Assembly (NCBI GenBank): GCA_030737835.1
Contig: CM060853.1
Span: forward strand, 1,926,941-1,990,940
Direction: 5' to 3'
DNA: 64,000 bases
Source: Acorus gramineus
Lineage: Eukaryota > Streptophyta > Magnoliopsida > Acorales > Acoraceae
A program made the position numbers and the translations under genes. Below the pieces are notes generated by a model, which was given only the letters and a program-made list of their open reading frames with translations, did no database searches and was not told the DNA's origin. Every line of letters begins with the position of its first letter. The first letter of the stretch is position 1. Positions 46,485 to 59,185 of the stretch are shown piece by piece.

Positions 46485-48917
46485 AGGAAAAACTTCCAAT
46501 ATTTTATCTTCTTGCATTGGCCGATTCATCTGGTCAAGTTTCTTTTCCCTGAGTTTGCTATATCTACTCTAATACGATGCGCAAACTCTCCTGTGATTCT
46601 AACTTAATAAGCATCTGTTCTTTTTTTTTTTCTTTTTTTTGTTTAGTAATCTCTCTTTCTTTTTTTTGATGGAGAGTGATCTATGTATAGCAGTGAGTTG
46701 CATTTGCTTTCATTAGTTTGAAACTCTCTCTTTACTGCAGCTCGTAATGATTTATCCAGCTCGGTATGTGCTTTTGACTATGCGTTTTCATGACATGTGT
46801 CAGCTTGTGAGATCTTATAGATTGTTCCTATCACAATGATTGTACATATTAGTACTTATATATGTTAGAACAAAAAAAGAAATCACATTATATTCTTAAA
46901 AATTGAGATTCTCTTTACTAGAGCTGTTTTGTTTCACGTCAGGGGCTTAAAAAACTCACATACATTGATGGGTGATGTAATATAAGTTTTTTTTAATCTG
47001 TATTCAATCAACAAGTTAAAAATCTAATAAACCCATGTTGGGCTGGCTTTCTTCTAGAGTTCAAGAGTTTGCTATTCATAGGCACTTTAATTAATTTTTT
47101 CTTGTATTTTTAAAGTGTGAATAACTTTCAAATAAGTGTATACAACCCAAATGTGGTTTTTGGAATGATATTTGAGACTGGATGCATCAAACATTTGTTA
47201 ATGTATTTGATCCGCTACACTGTGGTTAGAAACAGACCATCCGAGCCGTTCGTTTAAGAAAAAAAAGCGGATCGATCAGTTTTCAGGCCACTTTTATTAT
47301 CCAATTAGGGATTTTTTTTTTCTTTTTACATTACTTCTTAATACTTATTTTTAATTGTGTTTTTTTTTTATTATTTATAAATAGGTCACACAAAAATAGT
47401 AACATTCATTCCTGCCGTGTCAAAGTATGTCTTGAATTTCTGGTTTGAAAAAAAGGGTTGTTATTATATTTTTAAGGGATAAAAGTATTTCACGTTCATC
47501 TTTATTTACTTTTGTTAATACCGGGATAAAATAGAGGATAGATGCTATTCTAGCATTTAAGTGGAACATGTATCCCTATTTTCATTTAAAAATTAGCATA
47601 ATTATATCCATTTTACTCTGATTTTTTTATATATAATATTCGCCAACTAAAATAGCTCTTAAAAGTTATATACTTGTCTGATAAAACATACATCCCCCCA
47701 CACACACACACACAAATGAATTAAATACATAAATTCTCACATTTTTACCAATTTAGTATATATTAACTTAATCTTAGAGAAAATATATACTACGTTCACG
47801 AATGCAGGAATGATCGCTGGAATGTATGAATGCAATGAACAGATTCTGTGCATCCATGGCTTTTCCAGCTAATACTGCTGCGATTCTTCATAACAAAAAA
47901 TGAGAAGCCGAGCCACAAGAGGTCATCTTTATTATAATGGTTTAGTCACATAATCCTGTTTACAGCTCTGTAAGCAGTTCCATATACACCCAATGAGGTA
48001 TATACTTTCTCAAACGAAACATGTAATTTTTCACTCTTTTTATAAGTGAATCCATAAAATTCATTCAAATATATACCTCATTTTTATGAATAATACTACA
48101 TGATTTATATACATCCTAAAAAAAATTAATACAAGTAGGGTCGCATGCGGGACCGTTCCTAATATTTTCCTAATTATAATTAGGATAAGCAAGAACTACA
48201 AATACCACGTTTCACAAGTACTGGATGGATCAGAAGAATAATACACAATGTTATGAGACCTCGATGTCAATAATTAACAAACAGAATGGAAAAAAAAAAG
48301 TATATAAATCATAGGAAATAATAGTCAGAAAAATAAACAAATACTTCTATTAATAAACTTTCAAGAAACATTTCCAATGGGGGGTTGGCATTCTGGTCCT
48401 CCAACTCCTCCCCATGGAAGAAAAAGAAGAAGAAGAAGCCGCCTTTGTAAAATAGGAAACAAAGTGAAAAAAAAAATATGGATCTTAATTGATCACATGA
48501 ATCATAATTTCTATTTCCTCGTACTCGAACACTTATGGAAAACAAATTTAGCACGTAAAAATTCATATGGAGAAAAGAGTGTTAGTGGGAGTAAATACAA
48601 TCACTTTGAAAACTATATAGGGAACCGCTGCATATATCACTGATGGTGAAAATTACTGGAAAGAATTAAAATGGTTTCTGTGAGTGACCTGTTGATGTCT
48701 GAAGACAAAATTTGAAGATGCCAGAATCTCTGCAACAAGTAAAGAATGTTGAGCTCTTATTGATGGTGTACTTTGAGTGGATATCAGTGGCTTCGATCAC
48801 ATGGAACCTGTGAAGTGAGTAGATCCACTCAAAAACTAGAAAATAAAAATCTAGAAAAAAAATTTATATCTTTTTCCAAGAGAAATATAATCACTAATAA
48901 CTGCAGCTCCTATTCTA
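46485..48917. other. intergenic region between remorin and apyrase
   Basis: Bases 46485-46900 are the probable remorin 3' flank. Bases 47150-47700 are AT-rich and unrecognised. Bases 47985-48150 are a copy of the AT-rich MITE family (aatgaggtatatac). Base 48224 begins one arm of a perfect 26-bp inverted repeat (listed separately). Bases 48380-48440 are GAA-rich. No gene is seen. Confidence 0.5.
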
Positions 48918-49732
48918 AGGTGGCGTTTGGAAACCGGTTTGAAAAACAACTTTTCACTTAAAACTGATTTTGAAATTAGATTGCAGGAAACAAACTTTTG
49001 TCAAATTGCTAAAAGCTCTTTTTTCCATTCTATTTATAACTAAAAGCTATTTTTAGCTTCATAAAAAAGCCACGACCATTTAGGAATTTCAAAAACACAT
49101 TTGGGTTGGAACCAACCAACAAAACGTGTTTTTAAATGCTACCTAAATGCAGAATAGAATATTTTATATATTGCAACAATTATGGGATTGCATCACGGTA
49201 TTAGCCACGACACACAAAATTTTGTGTAATTGAAATAAGGGAAAGAATAATGCAACAGAAAGATATCTCATGATTTTGTCCTTCCATCAATATTTTTGCA
49301 TAACAAGATGAATGATTGATCATACCATATAAATCTTACTCAGCTGCACAAAAAAAATCTCTTTTAGACCTTCACTATGTGAGACTCCGCAAGCGAGGAG
49401 TTTAGGTCTTCCCGAGACTGTGATCTCCTGCTCTGAAGCCGTGTCTGGCCTCTGTTAGGTGTCCACCCCAATGAATTGTCAAATTGCATCTGCCCCAAAC
49501 TGCCCGAAGAATAGCTATGTGAAACACCGACATTTGATTGGTATGAGAAGGATTCTGTAGGCTCGATATTGCTTCCACCAAACCAATGTCCCATCCCAAA
49601 TGAGTGTTGCTCCGAGCCAGCGATGGTAGGGCTTAATGGCGTTTTCACTCTCACATCACCTGACATGCCACTGGGAGTTAGGGTTTTTATTCTATGTAAG
49701 CTATAAATTGTGTATTATTCTTCTGATCCATC
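48224..49732. repeat. perfect 26-bp inverted repeat flanking the apyrase 3' exon
   Basis: Arm 1 (48224-48249) begins gatggatcagaagaataata and arm 2 (49707-49732) is its exact reverse complement. Outside the arms similarity stops within a few bases. The 1.46 kb between them contains a MITE, the last apyrase exon and its 3' UTR. Confidence 0.85.
48918..49144. mobile_element. hAT-like MITE downstream of apyrase
   Basis: The left end aggtggcgtttggaaaccgg and right end acgtgtttttaaatgctacct (inverted: aggtagcatttaaaaacac) are imperfect inverted repeats. The interior shares cttttcacttaaaactgatt with the copy in remorin intron 2. Confidence 0.65.
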
Positions 49733-52700
49733 TCTTGATCCTGATCTAAGAGGTTTTTTGAAATTGTCAGTAACTAAGTAGTTTAGTTCATGGAGCTGCA
49801 ACGCATCACCAGTAGAACTATGTGGATGTAAGTTGTATCACATGGTGACCATGCCTTTCCCTTTTTTTTTTAATTATACATGCTTGGTTACTTCTGTATG
49901 ACAGGGTGGAGAAAGAAACTTATCAGGGCATGAATTTTAGGTGGCCGGACATGATTTGGCACATTTTATTATGGCATACCTTGACGGTGCCAACATGAAC
50001 TGAAAAATACTTTACATGAATGCATGGCATCAGATGTTTCCAGTGTTTCTCAATAAAGTTCTGATGCTCTGAGATATGACACAAACATGTTTAACATCAA
50101 ATTACATTGCTATGTTCAATTAACCTTCTTTACATTCAATATTTTTCATAATATACGCTTCTGTAGTTGGTTATGCAAACATGTGAAGAATAACAGTGGC
50201 AACAAAACCAGATCATGTCCATCTTCCAGCATTAAAGTGAAATAATAAAAAATCAATTATAAACTGGTCAGAGTGGATTCATTCCAACAATGCAAATGAG
50301 TTGATCAAGAAACACATCCTCAGAAAATTTTCATCTATTGGCATGAGATGATGCCATTTAGACTGGATGATCACATTCCACTGAAGCTCTAGCAGAGTAA
50401 AGTGGAAAGCAGTGACCTTTAACATACATGAGTTGCAGTTATTAAAATGGATTAAAACAAAACAAGTGCTTCTCATAAATTTAAAAATACAAAGTTCAAC
50501 TTCATACGGTTACAAGATAATGTGATTGACAAATGTCAATTTTGTAAAGAAAATAGAAAAAAACTGGTTTGTGCATGGTGTCCCAATCCTAGCTCCAATG
50601 ATCATCTTTAAATAGTGATAGGAATTTTGTGGTGGGATAACATATTTGTGAGTTTTCCTTGCAATGAAGATTCCTCATCTTCTTGGTTTTTCCTATATAG
50701 TTTTTTTCTTTTCTTTTCTGCTTTTATATGCTTTACCATAACAATGCAATCTAGTGGATATCAAAAAATAATGAGGTGTGTCCATTATGTATTTTATCTA
50801 AAAAGAAAAGTAGCACTTCATCCAATGGACCAACAAATCTCTCTAGCATCTGACAAATTGTTCAACAGTTTTTTTTTAAGGGAAACAAATTGTTTAACAG
50901 CTATGAACAAAATATTATGCTGCACGTGAATTCTAATTCACCCACATGTTCTTCAATGCTTCCCTTGTGACAATAGAAAAAACATGGCAAATTTTTCCCA
51001 GGAAAATAGATCATCCTTTGGGAAAACTTATCGTTATACAAAGAACATTTAAAGAGAAATCAGATGATCAAGTCAACTCACAACATTTACTAATCCTGGG
51101 GAATATGGTCTTCAGATATAAAGAGAATATAATAGATTCAAAACAGATGAAGGGGAACATCAGCAGAGACATTTAAAAAATAAACACTTACTTGAACTAA
51201 TGGGACTCCACCGCTGGAATCTGAAAGGAGAAGGAATATTGAGAACAGAACCAGCAGATGCACTGCTATGCCTGAATAATGGGAGGTATGATCTACGCAT
51301 GAATCTTGGTATACAGTTCCAAACCCATGATAAAGCAAATATGAACAGTACCAGTGACATTAATAGCATTATAACCAGAACAAGGGGGTTTATCTTTGTA
51401 TGCAACAACCCATGAAGCTCCATTCTGTGAGACATTGAATTCCCAGCTTCAAGTAAAGCAACCCCTAATGTCCAAGTAATACTTCCAGAACCAATAATCA
51501 CTTGCTTATCAGAAATGTGAAGGCCATCTCTCAATAACGAGACGATATATGGTGCCCTGAAACAATATTGTTCTATATAGGGCTGTGGAGCGACACTTTT
51601 CCTCGCAACTTTCCAATTTTTCTCACAGAATTCCTGGCCCTTCTGTAAAACCTCATCAAGTGTTGCTTCAGAGGTCAAGTTGAAGAAACGGAAAACCACA
51701 AAGAAACCAGACATGGCGTAAAACTGCCCACGGGGACGTGGGTAGTTTTCCTTGAGAGCGCAAGGTTGCACATCACAATCAATTGCAGAATTTTGAGTCA
51801 GCCATTCAGACAAATTGACTGTCGTTTTTGCGAGTTCACTACATTCATCCCAATGAGGGACACCGACCAATTCGATCGCAGTTCCTGGTACTTTAGCGGG
51901 GCTTCCCCCACCATTAACCGGGCTCCCATCAAATGCAGCACAATGAGAACACATGTATTGTTCTCTGTATCCTGACTGCAAGCATGGGTGCTTGAGCTCT
52001 AATTTTCCATCATTCATATTTGCTTTAGAGCCTCCTGGGAGTCTCCTTAAAAGATGAACCACAGACTTGTCGAAAGCATCGTTTAGACCATAGCCGGACA
52101 AAGAATACGCGCTGAGATGATGACTCACTGCACCAATACTTAGGTTCAAACCAGTCTCAACGTATTTGAGCTCCTCATTCTCAAAAGTTACCTGCAGTGA
52201 TGAACCACCCAAGTCGAGTGAACCAAAAGTCAACTTTTTCTCTGTGGAACCTAACATGTTCATATGATAGTTGAGCGCTATCCATCCATAGTAAGCTTCC
52301 TCCATTCCTGATATGATCTTGACCCAGTCTCTTTGGCATAAAAATGATGAGTTCCTGAAGATCGACCAAGCCTTATCCAAAAGCCAATCTGAATCTGCAG
52401 AAGGTAACCTTCGAACTCCAGCTGTTGCATAAAGAAAGAGAGAAGTACTCTTGTGAGCATGCCTGGGAATCTGCATCTCTGCCCACCGAAGAAGCGGGTT
52501 TATCGCATTCCTCAGGCCAGATTCGTTATGTACAAGTTTATCAAAACCAGGTTCAGTCTCCATACGATGATAAGCGCGGCCACTCTGCGATATCGACCTT
52601 CCTTGAATCTTATGGGGCAGTGATCTCAAAGAAATGGGAAGACCCTCATGATCTTTCTTTTGATCAATGGATGACTCATACACATAAACCCGAGTTCCAG

Positions 52701-53175
52701 TGCTACCACAATCAAGCACAACATAATACTGTGACGTGCCTTTGTAAGAGCTGAAAAATCTCCAACATAAAAAAATTGAGGATAAAAATAAGAGAAGGCA
52801 CAGAAAACTTGAAAGTCCTCGGACCCACTTCTTCCGTGTAAAAGAAGCTGCGGGAGGGGACTTCTCCTTCGAAAAACTTAACCCCAGACTCTCTCTCTGT
52901 AGAGCATGGAACGGTTTCACGTCAGACAGTCTACTATCAGTTACAAAGTGAGGGTCACCTTCTTCTGGATCCAACCTGGAATACCTAGAGAAATCTTGGA
53001 GAGAAGCAGAAAGCCGCATATTGCTTTTCTGCCCAGATCCCATAAATGCAAATCTGTAACTTTGAAGTGATGGAGGTAACAATCCAGATGAAATCAATTT
53101 TCCAGTGGTATAACTAAGCACCGTGAAAGGACCTGTTAAAGCAGAAAGGATTGCTGCAATTATGCTTAATACCAT
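49364..53175 (-). CDS. APY7: apyrase 7-like nucleoside di/triphosphatase (GDA1/CD39 family)
   Basis: Two coding exons, 53175-51192 and 49659-49364 (TAA), join in frame to about 759 residues; Arabidopsis APY7, from memory, is about 740. The start MVLSIIAAILSALTG resembles the family N-terminus and has an in-frame TAA just upstream. A membrane segment (LSSFLCLLLFLSSIFLCWRF, 121-140) is followed by the apyrase conserved regions: ACR1 VVLDCGSTGTRVYVYE (152-167), ACR2 LFLYATAGVRRL (247-258), ACR3 WVKIISGMEEAYYGW (284-298), ACR4 FGSLDLGGSSLQVTFE (317-332) and ACR5 with SGFFVVFRFFNL. A second membrane segment (LVLVIMLLMSLVLFIFALSW) lies near the C-terminus. The tail RLQSRRSQSREDLNSSLAES is typical of apyrase 7. 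These enzymes hydrolyse NTPs and NDPs, probably facing the endomembrane lumen or cell exterior. The gene appears intact. Confidence 0.96.
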
Positions 53176-54620
53176 TTAGCTGCACTTTCACTGAAAAACG
53201 ATAAACAGATTAATATTTGAAAGATTTATTTGAATCCACAGTACAGGAACCAGTTTATAAACCAAGAAAACGTACTTCTCATGTTTCTCCCCAGTCATAG
53301 AACGTTGATATAGTCAAGAAGCTTCAGATGCTGACCACTGATAATGACCAATAGAAACTTGTGAGACAAATGACATGCACTCAATCCTAGCATATGTCTT
53401 ACAAAAGATGCGCCTTACAGAAACCTAAGCACAACATATGATCACACTATGCCAATGTTATGATTCATGGATGTTAAACAAGTCCCAAAATGCGGCTACA
53501 TGTAAGAGAAACATATACCATATTGAATGTTGTACGATGGTATAAGTGCAGCTTGGAATCAAAGCCCGATATAAATTGATGAACATCACATGTGTGTGAT
53601 TTCATGTAACGAACATAGATGCTTCAAACTTTATTATGGACATATAAATGAAGCATTATATAATGAAAGGATGCGCAACCAAGGACAACCAAATAAGGAC
53701 CGATAGTTTGATAAAGAGGGTAATAATACATAAGATAGAACCTTAGACAGTTCTTTATAGCATAATGTGATTTATAAATCATAATGCCAACTCAAGACTG
53801 TTTGTTAACTGATGATTGTATGAGTACATGCATTACATAATGAAGATCCAATAGTTTGTTAAAGAGGATAATTATGTGGCATAACGCGATTCATCAATCA
53901 TATTGCCAACCCAAGACTGGATGGTAACTAATTTACATCAAGTTTGATGCACACTGAGAAGATTCTAATAATTTCACACCAAATCTTCTATGAATTTCAT
54001 TAATTTCAATCGCAACTTTTCAGTGAATGTTGAAGCATTTAATATGACGTGATATAAATCACACTCAAAGATCACACACTCCATTAATTCTGTTCAATTC
54101 CACATAGTAGTGCCAAATCTAATGAAACGCAGATTCTAATAACATATTTTAGCTTCTTAAAAGAACCAAATCCAACCCCTCCCCCCCCCTAAAGACAAAA
54201 TTTTATCTGAATCAAATAAAAAAAACCCAAAACCTAATATTTCACTCCCTAAATCCAATCTCTCCCCACCATCCAATCAATCAACAGAGACCCACCAAAT
54301 CAATTCACAAAAAAAACCGAACCCCCAAAAAACCCCACCACAGAGTGTCAACACAGGAGATCTGAATCTCGAAAGACAGAGAGAGAGAATGAGAGATCCG
54401 AAGGTCACCTGATCGGATGGGTGGAGGAACCGATTGGAGAGGCGAAGAAGAAGAAGACGACGACGACAACGACGGAGAGTGCGAGTTAGGAAGGAGTCAT
54501 GTAAACGATCGATCAGTGGTTCTTCTTCACCGAACTTTTGTTGAACCAACTCTCTTTGTTTTTTTCGTTTTTTTTAACGAGTCCACGACTTCCCCCCCGC
54601 AGTGAAACTCCCAACGCACG
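53176..54620 (-). other. 5' UTR of apyrase with a ~1.2-kb leader intron
   Basis: A probable non-coding first exon ends at 54409 with the donor CAG|GTGACC, and an acceptor (TTTTTCAG near 53191, or GTGCAG near 53180) lies just before the ATG. The exon is rich in CTT/CGT trinucleotides on the minus strand. The intron includes a diverged tandem duplication of about 120 bp (gattta taaatcata atgccaac-type block at 53762 and again at 53881). Exon 1 length is a guess. Confidence 0.55.
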
Positions 54621-55331
54621 CAGTTTCTGTTGAAGAAGTCTCCGTAAAAATCGTGAGTTTTTAAAAAAGTTAATCGCGATGAATGATCCTGATATACAAT
54701 TTTTTTTTTCAATTAAAATTTCAATCTTATATACGTTGATAAAAAATTAACAGAGCATGTGTTTACATTAGTTTAATAAGTATTTTCATATAATTCATTA
54801 CATGTTTCATTTTTTATAAAATGATATATCTCATTAAATAAGATATATTATTTAAAAAAAAAATTAAAACACATGTAGACTGGAATTAGGATTGAAAATG
54901 AGACTGTACGTGCCTTAATAAATATAGAACATGATAGAATAAACCTAAAACTATGATTGTTCGTGAGAATATGTGGGTCAATTTGATGATTATTCTTTTT
55001 TTTTTATTATTAGAACATTTAGGTTGTGTTTGATTGCACAATTGTAAAATTGATTTTAGGTAAAAACTGGGTTTAAAATTGATTTTGTAGAAAGCTGTCT
55101 CTCCAATGCTTCTGGAAAACTCAGGTTTTGGGTTTTTTTTTTTTTTATAGAAATCTGTCTGTAGCTTTTGGCATCAGTTTTTTTTTTTTTTTTTTTTGGA
55201 AGTGGGTTTAGGAAAAACAGTTTCCTATAAACCCAAAAGTTGTCCAAACCCGTTTGCAAACAGGGTCTTAGAAGAATTCTATTTGGAATTCTCTATTTAG
55301 TGTTCATTTTTTTATATTTTAGATAATTTTT
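54621..55331. other. upstream flank of apyrase with MITEs
   Basis: Bases 54715-54915 are a copy of the AT-rich MITE family (catttttataaaatgatatatc...attaaataagatatatt). Bases 55021-55269 are a hAT-like MITE. No gene is recognised; the apyrase promoter is probably within 54621-54720, but I see no clear TATA box. Confidence 0.5.
55021..55269. mobile_element. hAT-like MITE
   Basis: It begins aggttgtgtttgattgca and ends tttgcaaacagggtctta, weak inverted repeats. The interior blocks aaactgggtttaaaattgat and gtagaaagctgtctc match, inverted, sequence at 63900-64000 and at 11405-11560. Confidence 0.6.
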
Positions 55332-55490
55332 TATATAGTGGAATCTATTTTTTTTATTTATGTAAATGATAGGCAGTCGCCTTAATATTAAAACGAGAGC
55401 CCAGATGAGTTACAAGAAACAAAATAAAGGCCCTTTGACCCTAAGTAGAAGAGACATCTACTAGGAATCAAAACAACAAGGGCCATAGAC

Positions 55491-58400
55491 CTAATTTATA
55501 ATAAGTCTATCAGCTATAAAACCTACTCCTCTCTCCCCAATACAATCATTCCCCCAAGCATGGATGAGACCCTTGGTCAACTCCCAAATATTTTCACTAC
55601 AAGGCTGTTCACCCTTAAATACTACCTGGTTTCGAGTCAACCAAGTGGACCACACGATCGTTGGGATAAGAAGCTGCGAGACCTTCGCTTTCTTCGATCT
55701 ATCCCCCATTCTCTGCATGCGCTTCCCAGCCGCCCACGTGCCTTCCAAATCTGAAAAACTAACCTCCATCCATGTAGCTATGCTCAGCCACTCCCAAACC
55801 CACCACACAGTCGGGCAAGAGGTGAAAAGGTGATCCGCCGTCTCCTCGTCCTCCCTAAAAAGAACACAAGCAATCTGTATACCCAGAAGCCTTGATTAGT
55901 GAGGATCTTCCTTTGATAAAGGATCCACAAGAAACTCCTCACCTTACCCTGCGCTTTACAACCCCAAACCTCCCGGTGCTTGACTGCCGTGATCACTAAT
56001 GGTGGTTCCACCCTTCACAACCAATCATACCCACTCTTCACTGTGAAGCCCCACATGCGCGCCGGTTTCCACTCCGCTTCATCCTCCCCATTTTGCCTTA
56101 TCTCCCACTGTTTTAACAGCTCCAACAATGTCAAGTAGTCATCCACTTCAGCTGGCTGCAGAAGAGCCCGAGATAGCCTAACTACCCAATACCTCGACCC
56201 CCCTTGCCCTCCAGTATAAACTAGCCGCCCCTTGTTTTAATCTAGCAATGTGATATAACACTGGGAATCTTTCCTTCAATGTAACCTCTCTAGCCCATAC
56301 ATCATGCCAGAACCGAATAGTTTCCCCTGATCCTAACTGCCAAACCACCGCCTGAGCGAAAAGCTTCCTGTTTAGCCATGATGCCCTTCCATATCCACAA
56401 GGTGTTGCGTGAGACCCGTGGGAATTTGCTCCTAGTAGATGTGCTGCAACCATAGCAATCCCTCACCACCCGACACCACATGAGATTCCGGTTTAAATCC
56501 CATCTCCAAAGCCATTTTAGGAGAAGAGCTCTGTTCATAACCTCCAAGCTAAGAATGCCTACTCCTCCTTTCTTCTTACTCAAGCATACCACCACCCACT
56601 TCACAAGATGAATGTGCCTTCGAGCTTCCTTAACCCCACTCCAAAGAAATCTATGCCTCAGCCCCTTCCAACTTACTCAGAACCCCTTTCAGAATTTTAA
56701 AAATTGAAAGATAGTAAATTGAGAGATTAGATAAGACTGCTTGCAATAAAGTTAGTCGCCCCCCCCCCCCCCCATGCTAAGGAATTGACTCTTCCAACCC
56801 TCCAATCTTCTTTCGAAATGTTCTACTAATGGTGCCCAATCAATCTTCTTCAAGCATGCAAGATGAAGTGGGAGTCCAAGATGCACCAACGGAAACGGCT
56901 TCACCTCACACCCTAGAATTCTCGCCAGTCTAGAGAGAAGTGCATTCTCCACATGCATGCTAGAAATGGAACTCTTACGAAAATTCACTTGCAATCCCGA
57001 GACTAATTCGAAACAACGACATATGAACTTTACTCCTCTAACAGCCCCCTCACTAGCCTCGATTAGCACTATTGTATCATCAGCATATTGTACATGGGTG
57101 AGAAACGAACCTCCCTCACCACATTGGAGGCCCCTCACCCATCTTCCATTCAACGCACGCTTCATCATCCGACTGAAGGCATTCGTTACGATCACGAATA
57201 GCAGGGGAGATAAAGGGTCCCCCTGTCTAAGACCCTTTCCCTTATGAAAAACACCACATGGATTCCCATTGACGAGTACCAAAGCCTTTACTATAGAGAT
57301 ACAAGCTTTTATCATTCGAATCCAATTGGGTTCAAAACCATAGCGCCCGAGCAGATGAACCAAAAATTCCCAATTGACATTGTCATAAGCTTTTGCAAAA
57401 TCAAGCTTAATCACCACTCCCCTTTTCCTTGCCCTATTAGTAGCAGAGATGCATTCCTGAATGGTCATATAACCATCTTTTGTAGAAGCCTCCCCGGAAT
57501 GAACGATGTTTGGTTCTCGTTCACTAGATAACCAATGACCTCTTTAAGTCTGTTTACCAACACCTTCGACACCATTTTGTAGCACCCATTTACCAGACTA
57601 ATTGGTCTGAAGTCTGAATACTCAACTGCCCCCTCCCTTGTCGAAATTAGGACTAAAAAGTTTGCATTTAAACACCCAATAGCCCGAGAAGAGCCAAAAA
57701 AATCATGGAACATTTCCATAAAGTCCTCCTTAACTACCCCCCAGAATTCCTGAAAAAAACGGAGCCCAAACCCATCAGGACCAGGAGCTTTGTCTGCTTT
57801 AGTGCCGAACACCACCGCCTTAACCTCCTCATTGAAATCTGCTTCCAGCTTTGAGAATAAGTGGTCTGGGACCCTGCCCAATTCTTCATCAATCCACACT
57901 GGCCTCCACCTTTGATTATGTTTAAATGCATTTGAGAAATGCTCCACTAAAGATTCTTCTATCTCCTGCCTCCTATCCACCCGACGACCCTCCACTAGAA
58001 GTTCAACAATTTTATTACCCCTTCTTCTCCCATTGGCCACCTTGAGAAAAAATTTTGAATTGTTGTCCCCTTCTTTTAACAAAATCTCCTGGGAGTGTTG
58101 GCGCCAAGCTTCCTCCTCCATTCTGATGATCAACACCCATTCCTGGTTGAGTGCGAACCACACATCCCTATCCTCCTCCGCGATCAGCCCTGCCTCTTCC
58201 CACCTTTCAAACATTGTTAACTGTTCCGCGATCTGCTCTTTTTGAGCCATCCTCAGCCTCAACCTTTCTTTGTTCCATCTCTTCCAACACATTTTCATAC
58301 GCTTTAACTTAAATGCCACTTTCCTAGCCCCCTGTAACACCCCTGCCGACGTCCTCCAGGACTCCTCGACCAACTCCCTAAACCCATTGCACAACAACCA

Positions 58401-59144
58401 CCAATTCTCGAAGCGGAAAATTGGAGTACATTGTTCCGGCCTTCCACCCGACAGAAGCACCGAGGAGTGATCCGAAAACACCCGTGGATGACCCACAAGA
58501 GAACATAGAGGAAAAGCCTCCTCCCACTCATGATCACCTAGGACCCGATCAAGCTTAGCAAGAGATGGTTCCTCACGTAGACTACTCCACGTGAAAGCTT
58601 GATTGGATATAGGGATATCCATCAGGCCTTCTTGGTCAATCCAATTTGAAAAGCTCTCAATGGCCAAAGACAAAACTCCCTGTCGATTTCAATCTTCTAC
58701 GAACTGAGTGACGTTGAAATCACCCATTACACACCATGGTAGGTTCCATTCTCCTTTAACTAAGTTGAGCTCCTCCCACATCCTAACTTGCACTGCATCA
58801 TCATTAGGACTATACACCCCTGAACATACCCACCGCCATGACGACACCCTGTCCACCAAAAGCACCGAAACCGAGAACTCCCCGATCCTCAAGTCTTCCA
58901 TGTCCCCGACCCTGTCATCCCAACAAACCAGAATCCCCCCAGATGCTCCCCTTAAGGGCTTAAACACAAACATGGAAATATTACCCCCGCTCACTGCCCT
59001 AACATCCGCTTGTGAAACCACCTCCATTTTTGTCTCCTGTAAGCAACAAAGAGACACCTTCTATCTAATAATATGTTCCCTTATGGCCGCCTTTTTCCTA
59101 TGATTGTGGAGACCACGAATGTTCCAGCAGAGCACATTAAACAT
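55491..59144 (-). pseudogene. LINE ORF2: endonuclease / reverse transcriptase / zf-RVT, broken
   Basis: The ATG at 59144 begins MFNVLCWNIRGLHNHRKKAA, the APE-type endonuclease N-terminus. A TAG follows after HIIR, then SLCCLQETKMEV and GDFNVT. A TGA at 58689-58691 probably replaces a CGA codon before NRQGVLSLAIESF. The endonuclease ends with the FSDHSSVLL motif. The reverse transcriptase has FRPISLVNGCYKMVSKVL, a 2-base frameshift near 57480, then VVIKLDFAKAYDNVNWEFL, KGLRQGDPLSPLLF and the catalytic YADD (57077-57088). A C15 tract (G on the coding strand) at about 56760 shifts the frame again. The zf-RVT and tail region (KAQGKVRSFLW...VWSTWLTRNQVVFKGEQP) runs to the stop at 55491. Confidence 0.9.
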
Positions 59145-59185
59145 AAGACAAGTCAAACCCTTACCCCCACCACATTACCTCTGAC

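Noticed and set aside
54409..54549. Upstream reading frame in the apyrase 5' UTR exon
   Set aside because: The frame opens only with a TTG codon and runs through the splice donor; it is more simply untranslated leader.
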